DNA from: Takakia lepidozioides
Lineage: Eukaryota; Streptophyta; Takakiopsida; Takakiales; Takakiaceae
NCBI GenBank assembly: GCA_030704615.1
Contig: CM060733.1
Location: 36,270,001-36,334,000 of the forward strand
Direction of reading: 5' to 3'
Length of the DNA: 64,000 nt
Shown here: piece by piece, positions 56,534 through 64,000 of the stretch
Numbering within the stretch: position 1 is the first letter of the stretch
Layout: the number at the start of each line of letters is the position of its first letter
Notes under the pieces: generated by a model
Database searches by the model: none
Seen by the model: the letters and a program-made list of their open reading frames with translations, nothing else
What the model was told of the DNA's origin: nothing
Made by a program: the position numbers and the translations under genes

Positions 56534-56723
56534 TTGTGTGGACTAGTGACTGCCATAGTGGGCAGCATAGTGGCAGCCTAGTGACTGACTAGTTGTAGCC
56601 TAGTGGTTGGACTAGTGGCTGGACTAGTGGCTGGACTAATGATATACTAGTGTGTGGCGTGCACATGTGTTGTGTGGTTTTGTACAACGATGTAGTTGTG
56701 TAGCGATACGTATGTGCACGACA
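56534..56723 (+). repeat. Retroelement repeat B1 (X unit, 190 bp, minisatellite)
   Basis: Starts TTGTGTGGACTAGTGACTG, holds CTAGTG units, and ends GTGCACGACA. It is repeated as B2 at 57043-57231. Confidence 0.85.
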
Positions 56724-56729
56724 GCTGTC
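56720..56729. other. GACAGCTGTC palindrome at the B1/A2 joint
   Basis: B1 ends GACA and A2 starts TGTC, with only gc between them, which makes a perfect 10-bp palindrome. The outer ends of the integrated element are TGTC and GACA without the gc. The same joint occurs at 26695-26704. Confidence 0.8.
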
Positions 56730-57042
56730 AAGTTATTTTACCACTAGTGTGAAACTAGCTAGGAAATAGCTAGCTTTTACATATTGACATTTGGGATTGG
56801 CCCAAGTGTCAATCCAGGGGTCAAGGCAGATTTAGGCCCTGGAGTGGTTATCTTCACGGCAAGCGCGGGAGGCTCATCTTTCTCGAGTTGAGCCTCACCG
56901 CGCCTAGCTATGGCGCCGTAGTGTGGATTCCCCATGGCGTGGGGTGCACTTGGCTTGACTTGTATTTGAGTAAAGAGGTTATATATGCATGAGTTTATGC
57001 TTCAGATTTGTGAGCTCGTACTTGTATTCTTCTTCTTTATCA
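56726..57042 (+). repeat. Retroelement repeat A2 (L unit, 317 bp)
   Basis: Near-identical to A1, with the conserved hairpin at 56863-56903. It is followed directly by B2. Confidence 0.9.
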
Positions 57043-57231
57043 TTGTGTGGACTAGTGACTGCCATAGTGGGCAACATAGTGGCAGCCTAGTGACTGACTA
57101 GTTGTAGCCTAGTGGTTGGACTAGTGGCTAGACTAGTGGTGGACTAGTGATATACTAGTGTGTGGCGTGCACATGTGTTGTGTGGTTTTGTACAGCGATG
57201 TAGTTGTGTAGCGATACGTATGTGCACGACA
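57043..57231 (+). repeat. Retroelement repeat B2 (X unit, 189 bp)
   Basis: Near-identical to B1. It ends GACA at the right border of the insertion, followed by the flank AGGGTGCC. Confidence 0.85.
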
Positions 57232-58134
57232 AGGGTGCCATAGTGCCACGTCTTCGTCACCATGTCATCGTCGCCACGTTTCGTAACCACGTTTCGTCGT
57301 CAAATTCTTTGGAATCTGCCCGGACTGCCCGCCCGAAATATTCCAATAGAAATCGTCACGCCAACTTTTTCGGAACTGCCCGCAATGCCCAAATCTTGAT
57401 CTTTGATCTTGGTCTGCGTTTTTTGCCATTGTTCATCTTGCAAGCTGCAAGCTCTCAACGAATTAAGGAAATCCATGCTGAGTTTTTGAATACATGTTTG
57501 TAATTTGTTTTTACTCATCCCTGCTTTGATCAATGCAGCAAGAATTAGCAGAGGCAGCTGAGAAGGGGAAATCCAAATACTACCGCACTACAACAGAGGA
57601 ACTTAGGACATCAAAGGGTGTGGAGGCAGCAATGAAGAAGGAGTATGAAATTCGGAGAACCAAACTGATGTCCTCCTTCTCTAAGCAGCTTAGAATAGTA
57701 GATCTTGGCCTTGGAGAGGAGTTCCTTCTGCAGATCAAATCTCACTATGACAAGCACGTGCACCCGGAGATGCAACATGAGAAATTGCACAGGCTGGCCA
57801 TCTCCATGGTTGACCCCAAAATTAGATGGCTAGAGATTTGGAACTCAGATCAGATAGTGACTCGAGCAGAATTTGAAGGACTCGAATATTTCTATTGTTT
57901 CCCCGCCTGCAATGACATTGGAGGCATACATCAGGAAGTGGAGAGGTCTCACTTGGCGTTACTGTTTTTTCCGGGAGTTTTCGAAGGATGGTAACATTTT
58001 GTGGTCAACGACTTTGACAGTCAGGTTGGGGGGGAGTGGGCCATGATGCGAGTTGTGTACAGATGAATTTCCAACTAGAAACTATGTTGCATCAGCTGAG
58101 TAATCCTAAGGCGTTGTTAGAAGGGCTCTTCACT

Positions 58135-58175
58135 GATAGGAAGTGAATGTCGGTGCCGACATTCACTTCCATGAC
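58135..58175. repeat. Palindrome in the putative intron, copy 1
   Basis: GAAGTGAATGTCGG-TG-CCGACATTCACTTC is a 14-bp-arm palindrome with a 2-base centre. A second, shorter copy (TGAATGTCAGTGCCGACATTCA) lies at about 58376-58398. Confidence 0.85.
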
Positions 58176-58373
58176 TGTGAGCTCTTATGGACAGAGATTT
58201 CATTCACTTGGATTACGGAACTTAGGGTGTGTTGGCAGTGTTCTTGAATGGCATTTTGTGACTGTCGTTGACAACCATGGCATCCAAAACTAGTGTAAGC
58301 TTCTATACCGAGAGATTTCTTGTACATTTTCTAGGCTGCCCAATAGTTCTATGCAGTGTTTCTCTCACGAATT

Positions 58374-58402
58374 TCTGAATGTCAGTGCCGACATTCACTT
58401 TG
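58374..58402. repeat. Palindrome in the putative intron, copy 2
   Basis: TGAATGTC-AGTGCC-GACATTCA, related in sequence to the palindrome at 58135-58175. The two enclose about 200 bases of the intron. Confidence 0.75.
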
Positions 58403-59813
58403 AGAACAATGGGCTTCTGCATAGAGAGGTTGATTTCCAGTTTGTCTCTTGGTTCGCAGGTACACAAAATATGTGCTGATGGATGGAAATCACCTCAGTG
58501 GTGTCCCGGATTATCTTGACATGTGGTCGGACCCGGGAAACGATCCAACCATGTATACTGCAGGGATATTGAAGGACTGGAGTCCTGCACACTTCAGGGA
58601 CTTTGGTTGGTACCTGGACTGCCTTCCAGAGCACACGACTTTCCAGGAGCAGCAAATGAAATATTTGAACAATCATGCTAAGATGCTGGCACCTCTGAAT
58701 GATGAGGAGTACCAAAGAAACATAGCAGCACTGGTTGCCAAGGAGCCTGACGCTCAGGAAATAGCCCAGAAGGGCAAGAAGGGCGGGCGCAAACCCAAAG
58801 ACAAGGGTGCAGATGGCACAGCCAAGTCACCAACAAAGACAAAAGACAAAGACAAGTTGAAGGAGAAGGAGAAGGAGAAGGAGAAGGAGAAGGAAAAGGA
58901 AAAGGAAAAGGAAAAGGGGAAGGAGAAAGAGCAAAAGAGTGAGAAGGACTTCACCGCCGGAAGGTACACCCGCACAATTCAGTGCGTGTTCGATGCCAGG
59001 CCACACCCTTCCCATGCTGATTCTATAGGGGAGATTAAGATTGTCAATGAGGGATGGCTGGCGATGATGGAGAGTCAGAAGAAAGGATACACCGGGGTGC
59101 CTTCGCCTACTTGGGACAACATGATCTCATTCCTCAATCTGGTGGAAATTCAACTTTCTCTCTTTTGCATTCGTAAGTGACGTTGGCAGTATTGGTATTT
59201 GTTTCTTTGCAGTCATTCTTCTCTTCATTCTCAGATTGAACAGGTCTATCGCAGGTGAGCATTGGTCCCTCCTTTGTGTGCGGTGTGCAGAAAACGTTTG
59301 CTGCAGACATGGTCATTCTTGACATCCCGGACGGCCAGGCTATGCCAGACGTTCTTCCGAAGAACAAGACGCCAAGCTGGAACAAATACGATGACAACTA
59401 CTGGAGTTGGGTGTTCGGGTTCTGCAACTATTTCCTTTCTGATGCAGGGACACTTCTACTCTTTCAGTCTTGTGACAAGGATAGTCGTCAGGCATTGGCA
59501 TCGTATCTGAAGTCCTCTGGCTTTGAAATTCTGCGCACATGGAATTGTGTGAACATCCTCTACCTTGTGAAAGGGGGTTGTCCTGGTCAGCTGGTATGAC
59601 ACCTCCCTCTTAGGTGTGCTTTGTTGCTTTATTTCAATGTATTCTACAGTGTAACTCTACAATAATCTGTGATGATCGTCACCGATCATCAAACACACTT
59701 GACTGATCAGTTTGTTGCATGCCTATGTTTTGAAGTGTCAATCTACAAAATTCCATTGTTGTTTATGTTTCGCACCCTAACCTTCTGTCTTTCGCAGACG
59801 AGGATGTTCAAAG

Positions 59814-60161
59814 TGTCAAGTTAAATAAGCACAGTGTGAAAACAGCTAGAATAAAACTAGTTATTTGTATTTAACACTTGGATTTAGGTCAAGTGTTAAA
59901 TCAGGTGTCAAGTTTAGTTTGACACCTGGTCCGTCTTATCTTCACGAGAGCGGCAGTCGCGCGGCTCATCTTTCTCGAGTTGAGCCTGCGCGACCAAGCT
60001 CCTGCATGCGGTTAGATTTGAGTGTGCTTATGTAGGGGTACAGGTTGTTGTGGGGTGGAGTCCCCATAGCTTGGGGTGCCCCTGGCTCGACTACTATTTC
60101 TAAGAGTGATGGTTTGGTTTTCATGTTTTGTGTAAACAGTGTGTTCGTTGGTTTTCTATCA
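59814..60161 (+). repeat. Retroelement repeat A of a related family (L unit, 348 bp)
   Basis: Starts TGTCAAGTTAAATAAGC and ends TTTTCTATCA. It shares only its ends, the hairpin loop and the general plan with the 317-bp L unit. The left flank is ..ttcaaag. The matching distal B-A-B repeats are not seen within the window. Confidence 0.75.
59956..59994 (+). promoter_or_regulatory. Conserved primer-display RNA hairpin (related family)
   Basis: GTCGCGC+GGCTCA pairs with TGAGCC+(T)+GCGCGAC, a 13-bp stem with one bulge at the same site as in the other family. The loop TCTTTCTCGAGT is identical although the outer stem is unrelated in sequence. Confidence 0.7.
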
Positions 60162-60203
60162 CTCGAGAAAGATGATCTCTTACCTGTGAGTGCAAGGTAG
60201 GAG
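60161..60203 (+). promoter_or_regulatory. Putative self-priming site plus second hairpin (related family)
   Basis: ACTCGAGAAAGATGA (60161-60175) is the exact reverse complement of 59966-59980. It is followed at 60177-60203 by CTCTTACCT/AGGTAGGAG pairing around GTGAGTGCA. The arrangement is the same as at 50188-50230. Confidence 0.65.
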
Positions 60204-60251
60204 TTGAGGGTTAGCACTTGCAAGATTACCTGTGTGAAAGTAGTGCTTAGT

Positions 60252-60651
60252 TTGAGAAGCATATCATTGAATGTGATCACAAGATTCAGCGTGCCCTGAA
60301 ACGCCTGGAGGATGACGATGCCGGAGCCGCCACTGTTATTGCAGTCGCTAAAGCTACCAAGTCACCAGAGGCTTTGGAGTACACGAGGAGAGACTTAAAA
60401 ATGCAGCAGCAAATGCTAGTTGGCACCTATGCGAGATCCTTGAAGCTGGATGATTGTTTCCCCAGTAAGCTTATAGAGAAGCTCTACCGTGCAGCACGGA
60501 GCAGCGCTGGCAAGCTGTGAACGCTGATACCTGCACTCTTGCAGTCTTGGAGTCCAAACTAGGACACGGGGAATATGACCGGTCAACAACCAAGGTGCTG
60601 CATTTGATCAACAATCCTGAAGCGGAGGGAGCCCAGGCCACGGACTAGCTC
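60252..60651 (+). pseudogene. LUC7-like gene fragment and unknown tail, inside the second retroelement
   Basis: The frame 60252-60520 begins HIIECDHKIQRALKRLEDDD, then AGAATVIAVAKATKSPEALE. This is close to the ECDRKIxRALKRLEDDDAKAA segment of plant LUC7 proteins, U1 snRNP splicing factors. The rest (RRDLKMQQQMLVGTYARSLK) is not recognisable. After a one-base shift a frame EQRWQAVNADTCTLAVLESK runs to a TAG at 60651. There is no start codon and the first finger is missing. It may be a host piece captured by the element or genomic DNA beside a solo repeat. Confidence 0.4.
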
Positions 60652-60654
60652 GTC

Positions 60655-61290
60655 TCGTCTTACCCTGGGAGTGCAAAGGATGAATAGGTGAAGATTCTTT
60701 GGCAGATCAGAGCAGGGCGGAGCTCGTTGCGTTGACTGGCTAGCCGTTATATGGTCGACAGTCGCTTAAGCTACAGGGTTACGTTGCCGGGTGATCGATA
60801 TTGTTTCCAGGTCTTCATTTGGTGGGCATGCCGGGAGCGTGGAGGGATGACATTGAGACGGCAACAGAGGCTCAGCTGTGGAGGCAGTTCACATTAGCAA
60901 CGTGGCTTTACCGAATACAACAGCTTTCTGGACAAGATGCTTGCGAGGTTGTAGGGGTCAGCTGCAAATGCTAAATGCCACTCTGTTCACTTGCAGGTAG
61001 CTTCTGCGACAATCTAGTACAAACAACATGCACAATTGTAGCAGAAGGATGGTCAGACGAGTTCTCCAGGAAAGCTCTGAAATGCACAGGACCATTTCTG
61101 CTCCGTCTAATGGGTATGCTGTGTCTGTTGCGGCAAAGCTGTGACAAGCAAATTGTAGGCAGATCACCTTCACCTGCATGTGGTTTCATGTGCTCTTTGG
61201 AGACTTGTGTCTCTGTTCCTTATGAAAGGGCTGTTGCTATGGATTGCGACTGGTGATGCTCAGTTGAGTAAAGGAACGAAGTTCACTCCT
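60655..61290. other. Gene-poor stretch
   Basis: A 93-codon plus-strand frame at 60975 and its minus-strand shadows show no family resemblance. Confidence 0.3.
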
Positions 61291-61299
61291 CCGATGTTT

Positions 61300-61836
61300 T
61301 TGTGTGCAACCTAGTCTGTAATTGGTGCCAACCTGGCTTAGGGGGCAGCTGGCTTGTAGCTGAGGTGAAGAGCCGGTTGAATGCGGCCATTGGGGGCTCT
61401 ACCCACATTCTCCATACACTCAAAGGTCCCAGCAGTAACGGGCTCCACAATCAATGCGTCCTTGAGCTTTCCATCATCATCTTTTTGAAAGCAGTGAGCC
61501 AAGCCTAACACAATATAGTCATCGTCATTCCAGTCCGGGTCTTCTCCCACGGCAAAAGCCTTGGCAATCGCACAGGAAGGTTTTAGACTGTGCCTGGCAG
61601 GTTTAGAAAAACAGACAGAGGTTCCCGTCAGTGACGGCTCTACAAAAGGAGAGCGAGAAAGACGACTTCATGTGGATGATGAAGCTGGCTCTCCCAAGTA
61701 AGCCCTCCGTCAAGTGAACTGCATCTACTGGAGCTCGGCTCGACGAAGCCTTTGCTGACGATGCCTCTCTGTTGGAGATGGCGTCTACCGCCAAACCAGT
61801 TTTCAAAGCCTTCGAGTAACCTGCTACAAACGCCAT
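61300..61836 (-). CDS. Conserved-looking plant protein of unknown function, two putative exons
   Basis: A minus-strand Met at 61836 starts MAFVAGYSKALKTGLAVDAI, then SNREASSAKASSSRAPVDAV, a Ser/Ala-rich, plausibly organelle-targeting N-terminus. A second open part (about 61580-61300) reads CAIAKAFAVGEDPDWNDDDY, IVLGLAHCFQKDDDGKLKDA and LIVEPVTAGTFECMENVG. The second block looks like a real, acidic, conserved domain. The intervening splice sites are not certain, and the reading frame between them contains a stop. I do not recognise the family. Confidence 0.4.
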
Positions 61837-62280
61837 CGAAACAGCTACAGCCAGGAAGCGAAGCGAAGAAGACAAAAGACGTTGATGAGTGTAGAAGGAT
61901 AGCTTAGAAACTGATGGAAAAAGGCCGAGGTGGGCTGTCACAGGTATTCGCCATACAGGTGAGTGGGCTCCGTGAAGACCTCCAAAAAAAAAAAAACAAA
62001 AAAAACAAAACATGCCGGCACCTGTGCACTGCAGAAAAGCAATGGAGAAGGGAGCAGTTTTTAATGGCGAGAAAGTTTTGGTGTTAAAAAAAAAAAAATG
62101 ATTTTAAAAAAAAAAACCATTTTGATCTAATTTAAATGATTTAGAGCCTGGTTGGTCATATCTTTGTCAAATGAGCTCCGTTTGACTCAGTTCTTGAGGG
62201 GATAGCTGCAGAAAGGGGAAATCTACCTATCTAGACCTGGTTTTTGTTTTTGGGACTCTGCTAAAAATCTATGGAATTTT

Positions 62281-63100
62281 TTGAGTGTGAGTGTGCCACG
62301 AAATATCCACAATCCTGTTTCTAGAACCTGTGCTGGTCTATATGAGAGACAAACCTGTGGATGTACTCCTTGTATGGCTGGGGGAAATGAGGACGTAATT
62401 GAAGGGCAGGTCTCTTCTCTTAGCCTGTGCACACAAGGGGACAGGATTTATGTTTCCCAAGGAACTCAGATTGATTTGAGTGGAGAATAGTTGGACGAGT
62501 TGATTGCATACTGGGAGTCAGGCATTAGCAGTTGACAACAGACTGCTGTAGTTGGCATTGAGGGCCTCAATATCGCCTTGGACAGTCAGAACTCTGTTGG
62601 AGCCAGCAGTTCTCCAGCTGTAGGTGAAATACCAAAGTGGGTGAAAGCTAGGCTTGGAACACAGCCAAAGACAGCCCCGGGGACCAAGGTGTTCAGCCAC
62701 AAGGCCGTGGTGTACTGGAGCAGAGGAGCAGGAGCTACACAAGTTTGTGCAATCAGACATGGTTGCAGCCGGACACGCTCTGCACAAGGTAACCACGAGC
62801 GGGGGTTCATTGACAATGACAAGTTTGTTTTGCTTGAAGGAGATGCAGTCATTCGCAATGTGGACACGAGTTGATAGACTATCAGACCCTACCTTTGTTT
62901 TCTTTAATGTTCAGTGAGCGGGAGATAGGGGAGTATTGCTTTGTCTCTACCTGGCAGAAAGAGGAGGAGGGTTGGTTAGAGCGAGCTACTGTAGCTTGGG
63001 ACAAGGTTAGTGGCAGGTTTCTGGACATAGATATACCTCCTACACCTTACCATCACGCAGAGCGAGGCACTTTGAGAGAAGTCTGGAAGTTGATAGCATA
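62281..63100 (+). pseudogene. Decayed plus-strand gene of unknown family
   Basis: One frame runs 62281-62874 with two stops (about 62488 and 62533): GLYERQTCGCTPCMAGGNED, TQGDRIYVSQGTQIDLSGE, TKVFSHKAVVYWSRGAGATQ, ERGFIDNDKFVLLEGDAVIR. A shifted frame continues EIGEYCFVSTWQKEEEGWLE and RATVAWDKVSGRFLDIDIPP to 63101. The pieces are in order and protein-like. No family recognised. Confidence 0.3.
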
Positions 63101-63465
63101 GTGGCAGTCTTGACCCTCAAATCCGAGGATCCCTCTGCCACTACACCTTCCACTAACTCCGTAGAAGATGAAATGACCTCCCCACTCTCACAGAGTGTTG
63201 CTGCTAGTCTGAACACTGCAGCTGGCCTTACCCCCGGCGTTGCAATCATTGTGGCCGAGAACAGTGGGGCCTGACACACAGAGGTGGCTGCCCCAAATAA
63301 CACACCGGCCGCACTAGCCTTGGCAGCATGAGTCAATGTTGCACGTGTAGCTCTCCCCAATGGCATAGTAACCTCCGCCTCGGTAACAGTCGGGCGAGAA
63401 CTAGGTGCCATGGATGGCGTCGATACAGTCTCCGCCAATGTGAATGACTGAGAAAGCCTCGCCTG
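63100..63465 (-). pseudogene. Gag-tail fragment, minus strand
   Basis: The minus-strand frame (RQARLSQSFTLAETVSTPSM, CQAPLFSATMIATPGVRPAA, AATLCESGEVISSSTELVEG) matches the gag tail at 52300-52690 at most positions. No zinc knuckle precedes it. Confidence 0.7.
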
Positions 63466-63659
63466 ACGGCTTGCCTGGAGTGATGACCAGCAAGACCACC
63501 AGTGTTTCTTCTATGGTGAGGCTGGGTTGATGACCAGCCAACCATAGGAGTTCTTGCGGTGGATGCAGGTGCAGGTGCCCTGAGCCATTGGGATATGACC
63601 CTTAGACTGCAACAGGTGCCCACCCGTGTCACTATTAGATTAGTACTAGAGCCTTATAG

Positions 63660-64000
63660 TGTCACGTGGAGGAGGTGCACATTGTGAGTGTCATTACGGA
63701 GTTACCCAAGGGTTTTGAAGGGAGTACGGCTACAAGCAGTAACAGTGAGAGTGGGTTCACAAGACGAGGTATTCGGTTCAGACCACCTTCACCGCCACCC
63801 TCAATTACTGTAGAGTCAGACACAGACTCGGAGGCTTCATCAACAGGTGTGCACTTTCATTCGCCATTGTTGTGGGACGACATGGAGGAGATGTATGGAG
63901 CTACCAAGGGGCCTCGTAGGTACTCTGGAGCTGTGGGCACAATCGAGTTGGATGACTTTATCCAGGAGTTTGACAGCTGCTGTGATTTGCAGCAGATGCG
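63660..64000 (+). CDS. Retroelement Gag N-terminal/capsid start, running off the window
   Basis: The frame is open from 63660 to the window edge: GFTRRGIRFRPPSPPPSITV, a Ser/Asp stretch, LLWDDMEEMYGATKGPRRYS, then GTIELDDFIQEFDSCCDLQQ, a gypsy gag capsid opening (ELDDFI.EFD.WCD.QQ). No ATG is seen near its beginning, and an in-frame TAG lies just upstream at 63657, so the start is missing or upstream of a break. Confidence 0.55.

Larger units (their letters stand above)
49872..57231 (+). mobile_element. 7.36-kb gypsy-type retroelement with split direct repeats, DNA methyltransferase and PHD finger
   Basis: The boundaries come from the paralogous empty site at 45.06-45.2 kb. Left flank ..aatAGGG (49868-49871) and right flank AGGGtgcc.. 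(57232-57235) give a 4-bp target duplication. The element ends are TGTC...GACA. Order: A1 (49872-50188), self-complementary primer site, leader with tandem repeats, gag tail, protease, DNA methyltransferase, RT-flank remnant, integrase zinc region, integrase C-terminus plus PHD, purine tract (56524-56533), B1 (56534-56723), gc, A2 (56726-57042), B2 (57043-57231). A1 and A2 differ at only a handful of the 317 positions, so the insertion is fairly young. RT/RNase H, capsid and integrase core are deleted and stops interrupt the frames, so it is non-autonomous. Confidence 0.85.
57539..59599 (+). pseudogene. Methyltransferase-like gene of unknown family, probably broken
   Basis: Probable exons: 57539-57990 (acceptor tgatcaatgcag), 58461 to about 59150, and about 59246-59599. 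The phase between the first two restores W-YTKYVLMDGNH. Exon 1 is helical and charged. Its last part reads better in another frame (AYIRKWRGLTWRYCFFREFS), implying an indel. Exon 2 has YVLMDGNHLSGVPDYLDMW, then a low-complexity KEKEKE linker (58857-58930) and a segment IGEIKIVNEGWLAMM. Exon 3 has KTFAADMVILDIPDGQAM, then YWSWVFGFCNYFLSDAGTLL and SGFEILRTWNCVNILYLV. This layout is like motif IV (here DIPD in place of DPPW/Y) and the following strands of N6-adenine-type methyltransferases. The family assignment is tentative. The donor of exon 2 is unclear. Confidence 0.45.

Noticed and set aside
58754-58975. Phe/Ser-rich minus-strand frame resembling a membrane protein
   Set aside because: Antisense of the KEKE-coding purine repeat.

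Overview
The window is nuclear DNA of a land plant. It carries an intron-containing COP1/SPA light-signalling gene, many PLS-class PPR fragments, fragments of OSB (organellar single-stranded-DNA-binding, PDF-motif) genes, tRNA-derived SINE-like heads and several classes of degraded transposon. The large, decayed PPR/OSB load and a gypsy-type retroelement that encodes a cytosine methyltransferase suggest a seedless plant (fern, lycophyte or similar) rather than a flowering plant. I cannot name the species from sequence alone.

Layout. 0-6 kb: SINE/Helitron-like repeats, then PPR and OSB fragments on the minus strand. 6.9-11.7 kb: an apparently intact seven-exon SPA gene (888 aa). 12.3-13.4 kb: a broken LINE. 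14-24.3 kb: repeats, PPR and OSB relics, one PPR-E pseudogene, and two inverted-repeat elements at 17.5-17.9 kb. 26.1-27.3 kb: repeat units of an unusual retroelement family. 29.6-32.1 kb: pieces of an A1 aspartyl protease. 38.7-43.35 kb: a minus-strand gene whose first exon encodes a two-TM, zinc-ribbon, charged coiled-coil protein and whose downstream exons encode a U-box; splice phases suggest a single gene. 45-48 kb: OSB relic, palindromic tandem repeats and a decayed SWIM/MULE-type transposase. 49.9-57.2 kb: a 7.36-kb retroelement. 57.5-59.6 kb: a broken methyltransferase-like gene. 59.8-64 kb: a second retroelement long repeat, captured gene pieces and gag fragments in both orientations.

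The most interesting object is the element at 49872-57231. It carries a zinc-knuckle gag tail, an aspartic protease, a C5-cytosine DNA methyltransferase domain (motifs I, IV with PCQ, VI ENV, VIII, then IX/X after two stops), RT-flank and integrase remnants, and a C-terminal PHD finger. Its repeats are arranged as A1-internal-B1-A2-B2 (split direct repeats) rather than as two plain LTRs. The insertion has a candidate 4-bp target duplication, and a paralogous empty site lies at about 45.06-45.2 kb. The 17 nt starting at the last base of A1 are the exact reverse complement of a segment displayed in the loop of a hairpin inside A1. That hairpin is conserved, with compensatory pairing, in five repeat copies of at least three sequence variants in this window. 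This points to a self-primed, possibly circle-integrating, gypsy-like family that carries both a DNA-methylation writer and a chromatin reader. The copy here is dead: RT/RNase H and the integrase core are deleted.
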